A stretch of DNA of 12,962 nt from PVC group bacterium (GTDB taxonomy: Bacteria; Verrucomicrobiota; Kiritimatiellia; CAIKKV01; PXCX01), in NCBI GenBank assembly GCA_003565195.1, contig PXCX01000345.1, forward strand, positions 1 through 12,962, in the 5' to 3' direction. Positions 1 to 7,552 of this stretch are shown piece after piece (position 1 is the first letter of the stretch; each line of letters starts with the position of its first letter). Both the position numbers and the translations under genes were made by a program. The notes under the pieces are model-generated. The model saw nothing but the letters and a program-made list of their open reading frames with translations. It was not told the origin of the DNA and searched no databases.

Positions 1-649
1 CGTTGAGAGAGATCGTGTCGCCCGCCCCGATTCGTATCGTACCGGCTTGGTTGACCTGTCCTTCAATGCCAACCCGGTCATACGATGCGCGCAGGATTTC
101 AACTTCAACCGTGGCCTGCCGAAACGCACGGCTCATCAATACGTCTCGGATTTTTTCAGCCGCTTGATCCTCCGTACAGTTGAATAAAATGATGGGACCG
201 ATATATCCCAGATTGACGGCGCCGATTTCATTGACCGCGTATTGACCGTCCAAAGTCGGATCTTCCTTGACCCGGATACGAAGCACCGCATCCGGCTGAA
301 CCGTCAAGGTCGAGCCTGTCGTGACGTCCGGAACATCGGGCGCGCCGGGCGCGGGCGCATTCGCATACACAGGTTCCGATGCTGGCGGCGGTTCGGCATT
401 GAATGGCGCTACCGGTTCCGATGGCGGCGTCGCAATAGCCTGACCACCGCGGACATCCTGCAACAAAGCCCGGTAGCGGGCCTCGATTTGCTCGTCGGTT
501 AACGCCGCATCTCTTTCAAAGGCACGCACAGTCGGCGCCGGTTGCGCGTCATTAACGCGCCCCGGCCGCGAGCCGGAAGCACAACCGCTCAATAACAAAA
601 TCAACCCAAACAGGGTCGAAATGTAAAATGTACGGGATAATTTTTGCAT
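1..649 (-). CDS. Wza-like polysaccharide export lipoprotein (N-terminal 216 residues; 3' end beyond window)
   Basis: I translated this frame by hand on the minus strand from an ATG at 649; it stays open to the left edge. It begins with a lipoprotein signal peptide: a hydrophobic stretch at residues 12-20 and a lipobox LLSGC with the lipidated Cys at residue 23. A Pro/Ala/Glu-rich linker follows (about 24-110). A polysaccharide biosynthesis/export (Poly_export, Wza-type) domain spans about 114-187, with VLRIRVKEDPTLDGQYAVN and GYIGPI as the recognisable core. An SLBB-like segment starts near 191 (VGIEGQVNQAGTIRIGAGD) and is cut by the window edge. Wza-family proteins form the outer-membrane channel for capsule or EPS export. 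The gene lies downstream of the exosortase gene, with its own AT-rich leader, so it may start a separate export operon whose partner genes (Wzc/Wzz-type) would lie to the left. The family call is firm; the exact substrate is unknown. Confidence 0.9.
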   Translation of the reverse strand, partial: MQKLSRTFYISTLFGLILLLSGCASGSRPGRVNDAQPAPTVRAFERDAALTDEQIEARYRALLQDVRGGQAIATPPSEPVAPFNAEPPPASEPVYANAPAPGAPDVPDVTTGSTLTVQPDAVLRIRVKEDPTLDGQYAVNEIGAVNLGYIGPIILFNCTEDQAAEKIRDVLMSRAFRQATVEVEILRASYDRVGIEGQVNQAGTIRIGAGDTISLN

Positions 650-706
650 GTAGCCATCCAGTTTACGACCGTCAAATATCACAACCTCTGCCGAATACCG
701 CTTAAT

Positions 707-735
707 AAACTATCAAAATACAAGAAAAAGGTCAA
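707..735 (-). promoter_or_regulatory. Candidate sigma70-type promoter for the export lipoprotein gene
   Basis: In the AT-rich 123-bp gap (650-772), the minus strand reads TTGACC (735-730), a 17-nt spacer, then TAGTTT (712-707). The -35 matches consensus at 5 of 6 positions, the -10 at only 3 of 6. The predicted transcript would start near 700, leaving a leader of about 50 nt before the ATG at 649. The only Shine-Dalgarno-like sequence is a weak GGATGG. No GC-rich hairpin with a T-tract follows the exosortase stop at 773, so I see no terminator here and read-through from the exosortase gene is possible. Confidence 0.4.
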
Positions 736-772
736 TTGTTTTAAAATTTTTATTTTTTCACAAAGTCTTCCC

Positions 773-3700
773 TTACCGGATGCTTTGCAGCCGGCGCGCT
801 TCGCGGATCATTTCATCGGTGGCAAACGGACTGCGCAGAATCTCGCGCAATAATTCATCGGCACGGTTTTGTTCGCCGTCTTCCAAGTGTTTGCGCGCTG
901 TCTCAAGGTTTTGGGCGATGGTTCGGCGACCGATTTCATCCATGCGCTGCTGGATTTCGTTTTTTATCTGGGACGGATAATCCGGATTGGCCACAATGTC
1001 GCGAACCATTTGCATTCCGGCCCGCAAATCACCCTGGGCCACCAACACTTCGGCTTTGGTTGCTTTGATATAAGGGTAGGCATACGCTCGTTCGTCCACT
1101 AATTCAAGCGCTTTATCGACAAAAAAAGCGGCCCGTTCCACTTGACCTTTTGCGAGGTAGACCACGGCCATGGTATCCAGTAATTCGGGTTGATCGCCGG
1201 CAAGGCGTTCGAGTTGCGGCAACATGTTCACGACGCGTTCCCGCATTTCCGGATGACGCGCCATCGTGTAGATCAGATTGTTTAGAAGGATTGGATTGTC
1301 CGGATATTCGTTTAAGGCCGCTTCGAGGATACTGACGGCGTGCTGCAACCGATTCTCGAGCCGCGCCGATTCAGCGGCCAGGATGATCGATGCGATCTGG
1401 ACACCACGAACATCTTCGCCGCGGATAATCGGGACCAGCGTGCTGAGCGCGCGTCCCGGATCACCCTGCCGGAAATGAACATACCCCAGTTGTTCGGTCC
1501 AACGGGTATCCTGGGGAAATTCTTTCTGTAAATACTGCAGCGCTGCGACCAGATCGCGATCGAGCGTTCCATCAACAAAGTTCAGATTAACCAGCATCTG
1601 GTAGAACGGCTGCGGATTGCGGGCATGATCAGCGCCCCCCAGCGCGCATGACAAGGCCCAGCGGGTGTCCCCAAGCTTCAAGGCGCTGCGCAAACCCACC
1701 ACATAGGCCGTTTCCAGACCTTTTCCGTGATCGATCGCATAGCGGGCGGCAACCGCGGCGGCTTCCGGCAAACCCTGGCGCAAAAGGTAGTCCGCCGCCC
1801 GCACCATGGTGTCCGGCGAGAACTGCCGGTCAACAACTGCCGCCGTGACAGTTTCCAGCGCCCAAGCCTCAAGATCGTCCGCGCCTTCAGTCGCCAGTAA
1901 TTCCGGCCTCAAACGCGTCACCAAAGTTGCCAGCCAAAACTGGGGAACATCGGGAAACTGACGGTACGCCTCGGCCGCGATTTCCGGATCGCCATCGGAC
2001 AATGAAACCCGTAAACGCCATAAACCCACGCAGCCGGGCGATACAACCAGAGCCTTGTCAACCGCCGCACGGGCCGCATCGACTTGTTGCTGTTGCAACA
2101 GTAGAACCGCCAAATTGTAGACGGCGGCCGCGGCTTCCTCCGGATCGCGACCGGCATTGAGCCAGACGCTGACCCGCGTGACTTGACCCGTTCCACCGGC
2201 CGCAAACCAGGCGGCCTCGCGTTGTCGCAGTGCCGCAATGAACGGGCTTTGCGCCTCTTCGGCCAGCACGGCGGCCCGTTGCGCCGCATCCCGCATAGCC
2301 TCGGCAGTCATCCCGGCGGCCGGCGGCCGGCGGCGAACCGTCATTTCGGCAGGCACAACCCGTGCCGCTTGGCTCGCAGCCTCGGTTTCGCGTAAGCTGA
2401 CACCACTAACCCGCGCAACCCGCCGGGCCTCCTGAATACGGCCGGTATCGAACAATAATTGCGGATAGAGCGGCATACGTTCGATGTTGGGTAATCGCGA
2501 TAGAATGAAAAGCGCCTGTTCGCTAAACCCGAACGCTTCCCAGCAGACTGCCAGGGCGGTTTGCGCTTCGGGCGCTTGCGGGAAATCGGATGCCGCCTGC
2601 ATGGCCGTCCGAAACGCCAGTTGGCCCAAGCCCATGTTCAAGCCGGCGTTGACATACATCAAGCGCGCCCGCATCGAGGGAAACTCGACCAGCTCTATAA
2701 GACGCCGCAGTTTTTCATAAGCGTTTTGCCATTGGGCGTCACGTTCGTAATTCAAGGCATGCTGCAACAAAACCTCGGCCTCCATTTCCGGATACACGGC
2801 AGCTATGGTGTCCAGCCGCTGGCGCGCCTCGCTAGTGCGCCCCAACATCCCCAGAACAACCGCGTACATGCGGTCGAACCGCACGGTCATCGCATCGGCG
2901 GCATCGCGTTTCTCCAACTCAGTCAGCGCCCGCTGCAAGTAGCTTTCCCGCAATTGTTCAAGCGGTAAACGAGTCATCTCTTCCGCCAGCGGAACCCGCT
3001 CCCAGTGCGGGGCAAATCCGGGTTCATGGCGGCGCTCGCGATAGGTGGCGCGCATGTCAATGGTTTCCAACGCCGAACGGGCGCTTTTACCGACTTGCCG
3101 ACGACGGAACAAAAACCAGTTGCCGGCGTGCCGGGCCGCCGTGAAAAACAAGGCCGGATCGTTCGGATCAAGCGTCTCCAATTGACGCCAGGCGCGCCAG
3201 GCCAGGTCGGGGCGACGCATCCGGAATCCGTAGTCGATCAATGAAGATAGACGATCGACATCGATACGGTCGAGATTATTGGAGAATGCCTTTTCAAAAC
3301 GTTCTTCCCATTCGCTATCCGGGTGGCGCGCCGCAAACTGCGCCAGATCGCCGAGTAAGCGGATTTCATCCGGCCATTGACTGTAAGCCTGACGCAAAAT
3401 CCGGCCGGCAACTTCCGGACGGTTGACGGTTATGTTGGCATGCACAGCCAGCAACGCTTGATCGACATCCTGATAGGGCATGGCATGATAGGTGTCGGCA
3501 ATCGCCTGCCATTGATCGCGGCGGGCCATGTACGGATACAGCGCGCGGACCCTCGGAACGGTGACATAGGTGGCGGCCGCATGACGCACATACTCGGCGA
3601 CGGTAGCCGGATCGTCGACCTGAGCCGCGTATTCGGCCCGGAAAATCGCCAGCGAGGGATGACCCTTGAGCACGTCTTCCGGCAAGGTTTCAAGCACCGC

Positions 3701-4963
3701 CGCCGCCTCGTTGATTTGGCCCAACGCCGCCAGCGAAGCACTCTGCATGGCGCGCTCCATGTGCGACAGCGGTTCGTCCAAGGTCTCAATCAGGCTCAAC
3801 GCCCGTTCGTATTTTCCGCCGCGTACCAGCGCTCGGACCTTCATGGTCAACAATTCACGGTCGTCCGGCGTTAGTTCCAAAGCAGCCCCGGCTGCCCGTT
3901 CGGCTTTATGCGGTGCTTCGTGCAACAACGATTCGATAACCCCCTTAATCATCGTCGCCCGATGGAATGCCCGCCGTTTGTAACCGGCGCCCGCCAACGC
4001 CGCAATCGTGACCAGTACCAGCGCGCCAATCGACGCATACCTGACCACCAGCCGCCATAACGGCGGCAGGAACGATGAGCGCTGCGGCGGCTTGGCATCG
4101 CCCGCCGCCCAGGCTCGTAAGTAATCACGCCGCTTGGTGCTGTACGATCGCCACCACACCATCTCTAGCTGCACCAGCGCAATCGCAATTAACAGGAATA
4201 TACCGGCGGTATCGTGCAGAACGGTTGCCGATATTTCGCGGGAGGCGCGCGTGGCGAAATGTACAATGCTCCCAATCCGCAAAATGTTGAGCGCCAGTAC
4301 CTGCAGCATACCAAGGACTAAAAACGAAAGCGTTTCATACCAACGCATCCGTAACAACATGCCGACCCCAAGAGTACACAACAACACCGTCACGGCGGTG
4401 CGCATGCCGCTGCATTCCTGCGGCACCCCGAACTCCGCGTTCGCCATACGCAATACTAAACCGTCCGCCCAAATGCGATGATTGAAGATATGCAGAAACC
4501 ATTCCGAACCAAGCACCGATACCCGTTGCATCCACATTTCGAACGGGCCAAACACCTGGCCCGGCAACGGATGAACCCAGTAAAACAGAAAAAGCGCTTT
4601 GATAATGTTCCAACGATAACAGGAGGGCAATGCCCAGCGAACCGCCGCGAAAAGCAACAACACCAAACCAAGCCACTCGAACTGGCGCACCGGAATAATC
4701 AAACCTACAACCGATAATAATGCAGCCGCGACCGCCAGTATGGGTAAACCGATGGGATAACGGTCAAATAATCCGGGTCGCGACCGGCGGCCGGCGGACG
4801 GTTTACTCGCCAACAGCGCAAACGACAGTAGTAAACCAAGGGTTAAACGAACCATCCAATCGGGATCGTCCACCGGCGCTCGACTCAAATGCGCCACGGA
4901 CCAAACCAACGCCAGCGCCAAGGCGCCCACTAAAACCAGTTTTTGAAGATTATTAATATGCAT
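773..4963 (-). CDS. Exosortase fused to a long TPR-repeat domain (1396 aa)
   Basis: Residues 1-275 are a multi-pass exosortase domain (exosortase/archaeosortase superfamily), a membrane cysteine transpeptidase/protease acting on C-terminal sorting signals such as PEP-CTERM. The three signature residues are visible: Cys184 in QECSGMRT, Arg229 in LNILRI, and His250 in VLHDTAG. Hydrophobic segments lie near 7-25, 38-53, 71-91, 97-113, 189-205, 210-228 and 253-270. One more, separate segment lies at about 307-327. From about 340 to 1396 the protein is a soluble helical-repeat region with TPR signatures, for example around 1154-1175 and 1257-1286, broken by an Ala/Arg-rich stretch near 865-905. 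An ordinary exosortase is roughly 250-550 residues, so this is a fusion. The extra membrane segment suggests the TPRs are periplasmic (inference). In proteobacterial exosortase loci a separate TPR lipoprotein, PrsT, is encoded nearby; here that role may be fused. The ATG at 4963 is 19 bp after the barrel gene's stop, implying one operon. The Shine-Dalgarno sequence is poor. Confidence 0.92.
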   Translation of the reverse strand: MHINNLQKLVLVGALALALVWSVAHLSRAPVDDPDWMVRLTLGLLLSFALLASKPSAGRRSRPGLFDRYPIGLPILAVAAALLSVVGLIIPVRQFEWLGLVLLLFAAVRWALPSCYRWNIIKALFLFYWVHPLPGQVFGPFEMWMQRVSVLGSEWFLHIFNHRIWADGLVLRMANAEFGVPQECSGMRTAVTVLLCTLGVGMLLRMRWYETLSFLVLGMLQVLALNILRIGSIVHFATRASREISATVLHDTAGIFLLIAIALVQLEMVWWRSYSTKRRDYLRAWAAGDAKPPQRSSFLPPLWRLVVRYASIGALVLVTIAALAGAGYKRRAFHRATMIKGVIESLLHEAPHKAERAAGAALELTPDDRELLTMKVRALVRGGKYERALSLIETLDEPLSHMERAMQSASLAALGQINEAAAVLETLPEDVLKGHPSLAIFRAEYAAQVDDPATVAEYVRHAAATYVTVPRVRALYPYMARRDQWQAIADTYHAMPYQDVDQALLAVHANITVNRPEVAGRILRQAYSQWPDEIRLLGDLAQFAARHPDSEWEERFEKAFSNNLDRIDVDRLSSLIDYGFRMRRPDLAWRAWRQLETLDPNDPALFFTAARHAGNWFLFRRRQVGKSARSALETIDMRATYRERRHEPGFAPHWERVPLAEEMTRLPLEQLRESYLQRALTELEKRDAADAMTVRFDRMYAVVLGMLGRTSEARQRLDTIAAVYPEMEAEVLLQHALNYERDAQWQNAYEKLRRLIELVEFPSMRARLMYVNAGLNMGLGQLAFRTAMQAASDFPQAPEAQTALAVCWEAFGFSEQALFILSRLPNIERMPLYPQLLFDTGRIQEARRVARVSGVSLRETEAASQAARVVPAEMTVRRRPPAAGMTAEAMRDAAQRAAVLAEEAQSPFIAALRQREAAWFAAGGTGQVTRVSVWLNAGRDPEEAAAAVYNLAVLLLQQQQVDAARAAVDKALVVSPGCVGLWRLRVSLSDGDPEIAAEAYRQFPDVPQFWLATLVTRLRPELLATEGADDLEAWALETVTAAVVDRQFSPDTMVRAADYLLRQGLPEAAAVAARYAIDHGKGLETAYVVGLRSALKLGDTRWALSCALGGADHARNPQPFYQMLVNLNFVDGTLDRDLVAALQYLQKEFPQDTRWTEQLGYVHFRQGDPGRALSTLVPIIRGEDVRGVQIASIILAAESARLENRLQHAVSILEAALNEYPDNPILLNNLIYTMARHPEMRERVVNMLPQLERLAGDQPELLDTMAVVYLAKGQVERAAFFVDKALELVDERAYAYPYIKATKAEVLVAQGDLRAGMQMVRDIVANPDYPSQIKNEIQQRMDEIGRRTIAQNLETARKHLEDGEQNRADELLREILRSPFATDEMIREARRLQSIR

Positions 4964-4982
4964 AATTGTACCAGTTCAGGAT

Positions 4983-6512
4983 TCAGAATTGATGCGAGAA
5001 GGTTAACATGGCTTGAAATGTATCACGGGTAAATTCCATATCCTTGCGATCGCTGAAACGTTCGTTGTGCTGGTACCAGGTATCGAATACAATTCGACGG
5101 GTAACATCGAAATGGGTTCCCAACCGCCAGAAAAAAGTTTCGTAATCCGTGCCGCGATCCAGCGGCAGCGCTTGATCATCGGCCCGACGATCAGGACGCC
5201 GGTTGCGGCGCAACGTGTAACCGGTCGCGCCCCGCAAACGCGCAAACGAGGTTAACGGATAAGACGCATCCGCCTGGTAGCGCGTGTCCGTGTAGGAAGA
5301 CACATATCGTGACCCGGGATCGACATCCCGGTAATCGACCGTCAATCCCGCATGAAGCGCGTCACCCTGCCAACCCATGCGGTAGCGATAACGATCCACC
5401 GTCTGATAGGTGGTGTCGAACCCTTCCTCGACCGTACGCGACACGTCCGCCTGATGCGTCAACTGGGGGATCCATACCCAAAAGCCTTCCTCGGCATTCA
5501 AACTTGCACCCCAGTTTACGCCTTCGCGACCGGTTGCGGCATCGTCAGCGGCGGAATCCAGGGTCACAATCGAATAACCGAACCATGCGCCGGCGGATAC
5601 ATGACGCGTCAACGAAAGATCGGTAAATAAGGAATAAAGCTGTTCGTCGTAATCCGTGCGCTCCCGCGCGGCGTAGTCCGTCTGCGTAAAGCGGGCACGT
5701 ATGCCCGCGCTCACATAGGTTCGATATTGTTGCGAATAAGATAGTTCCTGCCGATGGGTAACACGTTTTTGATTCCGAAACTCGCGGGACTGCGGCCAGT
5801 AATCACTACGCGAAAGCGCCAGCGATACGTTCTTGTCCGGCGCCGGCATCCAATCGGTGTCCACACCGAATACATTCCGGATATATTCGTATTGCCTACC
5901 GCTAAGCTCATCGATCAGCCCGCGACTGTCCACGTAATCCGTACGCCACACAAAATTATCGTATATCGTCCCGCGTATATAAGGCGTTAACCGGAAGGCC
6001 GCCGATAAAGTGCCTTCAATCCCCTCTTCCGGTAACGTCACCAGAAACAGATCTTCCTCGGTACCCAGCGGATAATGTTGATAACGGACCCGGACCGAAA
6101 GATCGATATCCGCATTCCGGCTCAACAGCAGATAGTTGCGGAAGTCCAAGGTTGTAATCAACGGCCATTCGGCGCCGTCTTCACGAATCCGGCCGCGGCG
6201 CTGGCCGTACAAATAATCCGTGCCGGCGCCGCTACTGCGCGTGTGCCGGAATCCGGCCGACTGCGATAACCGGATGTCGGAATAAAACGGTCCGATCCGC
6301 AAAAACGCGTATTCCGGAACCGCCACCTCGCGGTGCATGTGATAGCGTAAGGTCTGCCCGTGAACGCTTCCGGTACCGGCGATGATAAGCACCCAAAACG
6401 CGGACACCACCCAAAACACCACAGCACGCCGATACCCGGCAAGAACACCTGTTAGCAATGCGTTAGCTCGAGTGCCCGCTATCGTGTGGCGATGCTTGAG
6501 GTTAGCTACCAT
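4983..6512 (-). CDS. Outer-membrane beta-barrel protein of the exosortase/EPS locus
   Basis: About 509 residues from the ATG at 6512. An in-frame TTG at 6551 would add 13 residues, but it has no Shine-Dalgarno sequence, while the ATG has AAGG six bases upstream. The N-terminus has a basic region then a long hydrophobic core (AVVFWVVSAFWVLIIAGTG) and a likely signal peptidase site after SVHG. The mature part shows alternating polar/aromatic strand patterns (RVRYQHYPLG, SAGAWFGYSIVTLD) rich in Tyr, Arg, Asp and Thr. It ends in FQAMLTFSHQF, a typical C-terminal beta-signal with a final Phe for BAM-mediated insertion. No enzymatic motif is seen. The architecture resembles the EpsL-like barrel proteins encoded in exosortase/EPS loci, and its place directly before the exosortase gene supports a role in matrix or polysaccharide passage; this is inference. 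An alternative is a generic porin-like or BBP2-type barrel. Confidence 0.8.
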   Translation of the reverse strand: MVANLKHRHTIAGTRANALLTGVLAGYRRAVVFWVVSAFWVLIIAGTGSVHGQTLRYHMHREVAVPEYAFLRIGPFYSDIRLSQSAGFRHTRSSGAGTDYLYGQRRGRIREDGAEWPLITTLDFRNYLLLSRNADIDLSVRVRYQHYPLGTEEDLFLVTLPEEGIEGTLSAAFRLTPYIRGTIYDNFVWRTDYVDSRGLIDELSGRQYEYIRNVFGVDTDWMPAPDKNVSLALSRSDYWPQSREFRNQKRVTHRQELSYSQQYRTYVSAGIRARFTQTDYAARERTDYDEQLYSLFTDLSLTRHVSAGAWFGYSIVTLDSAADDAATGREGVNWGASLNAEEGFWVWIPQLTHQADVSRTVEEGFDTTYQTVDRYRYRMGWQGDALHAGLTVDYRDVDPGSRYVSSYTDTRYQADASYPLTSFARLRGATGYTLRRNRRPDRRADDQALPLDRGTDYETFFWRLGTHFDVTRRIVFDTWYQHNERFSDRKDMEFTRDTFQAMLTFSHQF

Positions 6513-6633
6513 AACGCGCCTTAAAAGGTATCCCTCCGTAAATTTTGGCAAGCTGCCGCCATTGGTCGCCGCCGCGAATCGTCATTCGCAACGGGACACC
6601 CTGTTGGTCCGACGCTCGACATAAAGACTCCAT
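6502..6633 (-). CDS. Possible 43-aa leader ORF overlapping the barrel gene start
   Basis: Within the leader downstream of the 6652-6680 promoter, an ATG at 6633 opens a frame ending with TAA at 6504-6502. It overlaps the first codons of the barrel gene in another frame. The peptide includes MTIRGGDQWRQLAKIYGG, a fairly protein-like, faintly LysM-like string. The start codon is preceded by GTGGA only two bases away, which is poor ribosome-binding spacing, and the predicted 5' leader would be only about 12 nt. It could be a coupling leader peptide, but chance is a serious alternative. Confidence 0.2.
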   Translation of the reverse strand: MESLCRASDQQGVPLRMTIRGGDQWRQLAKIYGGIPFKARYGS

Positions 6634-6651
6634 TTCCACGAAGTAAGCACA

Positions 6652-6680
6652 ATTCTAGCAAAATGACGATCGATTGTCGA
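6652..6680 (-). promoter_or_regulatory. Strong sigma70-like promoter for the barrel-exosortase operon
   Basis: The minus strand reads TCGACA (6680-6675), exactly 17 bases, then TAGAAT (6657-6652). Each hexamer matches the TTGACA/TATAAT consensus at 5 of 6 positions. This is the best promoter in the window. It lies in the largest gap between genes (6513-6766) and points at the barrel gene. Transcription would start near 6645, giving a leader of about 133 nt. That leader holds at least one clear hairpin (GCGAAT-gacg-ATTCGC, 6589-6574), plus a GGAGGG too far (about 19 nt) from the ATG to serve as a normal Shine-Dalgarno sequence. Confidence 0.7.
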
Positions 6681-6681
6681 T
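6665..6681. promoter_or_regulatory. Palindromic candidate operator over the -35 box
   Basis: The plus strand reads GACGATCGATTGTC at 6665-6678, a 14-bp palindrome with one mismatched pair. An overlapping inverted repeat ATCGA-ttg-TCGAT lies at 6669-6681. Both overlap the -35 hexamer (6675-6680), the position expected for a repressor site. No regulator gene is in the window. Confidence 0.3.
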
Positions 6682-6766
6682 AGGGGAGCAGGATGCCCCA
6701 AAACCGCCTCTCGTCGCCCGTCATCGTTAACCGTTCTTTCTTTCATTCCGTTCCCTCAGCCGGCGT

Positions 6767-7120
6767 TTACGCCTCCCGATTCCGCCAAATCGCGATCAAT
6801 AGCAAGCCATAGGCGAACGCAATCCATGCCGTCAACAGGGCCGGCCCCACCGCGCCGCCGCCGGGCTTGATTTCCGTAACCCACGGATGGAAAAGGAAAA
6901 CATTCATCCAAGCCGACCGGATCCATGCCTCGGGCACACCCAGGCGCCCCAGCAACGACGGAATCACGGCACCCATCCCCAGGGCGCCGGATAGCAGAAA
7001 CCAGCGCCGAAATCGCGCCGCCAACGGACGCCCACGCCAGCCGTCACGCAAAAGCGGCGGCAACATCACAAGCGTTGCCACGAAACAACCGACAGCAATA
7101 TGGATGGTGGGATGAGTCAT
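6767..7120 (-). CDS. Small membrane protein, divergent paralogue of the upstream 121-aa protein
   Basis: 117 residues with about three hydrophobic segments (roughly 7-22, 41-58 and 88-111). I do not recognise a named family. Its centre contains IRSAWMNVFLFH (about residues 67-78), which aligns with HRSPWINIFFWH in the protein encoded just upstream: Arg, Ser, Trp, Asn, Phe and His are identical and the other positions are mostly similar. The preceding AVIP aligns with AILP there. The Pro-Asp and His-Arg of the neighbour are replaced here (IPS, IRS), so if those residues bind metal or act in catalysis this copy has lost them. The start has no Shine-Dalgarno sequence: the bases just before the ATG are a pyrimidine run. 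It is the last gene before the 6652-6680 promoter. Function unknown. Confidence 0.7.
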   Translation of the reverse strand: MTHPTIHIAVGCFVATLVMLPPLLRDGWRGRPLAARFRRWFLLSGALGMGAVIPSLLGRLGVPEAWIRSAWMNVFLFHPWVTEIKPGGGAVGPALLTAWIAFAYGLLLIAIWRNREA

Positions 7121-7128
7121 GGGGGAAA

Positions 7129-7152
7129 AGCTGAAAAACTGAAAGGCTGATT
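7129..7152. repeat. Degenerate 8-bp tandem repeat (three units)
   Basis: The plus strand reads AGCTGAAA, AACTGAAA, GGCTGATT in direct succession, just upstream of the 117-aa gene's start codon. On the transcribed strand this makes a pyrimidine-rich run where a ribosome binding site would be expected. Confidence 0.35.
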
Positions 7153-7186
7153 TTAATTTCCGGTTTGTCGCGGTCTTTAATCAAAA

Positions 7187-7552
7187 TCATGACATTTTGG
7201 CTTTCGCTTTCTCGCGGATATTCAACTCACGCCAGGCAATCAGCAGCATGCCAATCGGCATCGACATCATGACGATCCAATTCCAGGGCGCCAAATCGAT
7301 GCGCTGTTCCATGGCATCAATTGTGCCATGCCAGAAAAAAATATTGATCCAGGGACTGCGATGCGCATGCACATATCCCTCCACATCCCCCAGCAACAAA
7401 GGGATATCAGGCAAGATCGCCCATAGACCGCATAACGCCATGGCCAGGGGAAGCACAACCAGTAACGCCATCCCGGCCCGGCCGCCACACAAGACGTAGA
7501 TCGTCAAACCGATCAAAAAAGGAATTCCGGCGCCTATCACAATATGGTTCAT
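7187..7552 (-). CDS. Small multi-pass membrane protein of unknown function
   Basis: 121 residues. Hydrophobic segments lie near 3-20, 26-47 and 90-106. Between the second and third is a conserved-looking loop: ILPDIPLLLG (about 46-55), then HAHRSPWINIFFWHGTID (about 62-79). Asp, His and Asp in this order loosely recall membrane-bound metal-dependent hydrolases of the YdjM/DUF457 type (a PD motif followed by HR), but the protein is much shorter than those and the resemblance is weak. Its ATG overlaps the polymerase gene's stop in an ATGA, so the two are probably translationally coupled and may act together in the inner membrane. A divergent relative is encoded immediately downstream. No signal for a specific function is visible. 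Confidence 0.75.
   Translation of the reverse strand: MNHIVIGAGIPFLIGLTIYVLCGGRAGMALLVVLPLAMALCGLWAILPDIPLLLGDVEGYVHAHRSPWINIFFWHGTIDAMEQRIDLAPWNWIVMMSMPIGMLLIAWRELNIREKAKAKMS

Noticed and set aside
3377..3874. 165-aa open frame on the plus strand inside the exosortase-TPR gene
   Set aside because: It lies wholly opposite a gene with clear family motifs, has no ribosome binding site, and its composition is that of an antisense shadow of GC-rich coding DNA.
6513..6645. Cyclic di-GMP (GEMM) riboswitch in the leader of the barrel gene
   Set aside because: The leader contains an ACAGGG-like string, but the GEMM core with the paired CACGCACAGGGCAA and GCAAAGCCUCCGG segments is missing.
6521..6724. 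67-aa minus-strand frame spanning the promoter region
   Set aside because: Its start lies upstream of the best promoter and the frame crosses it; there is no ribosome binding site and no protein-like motif.
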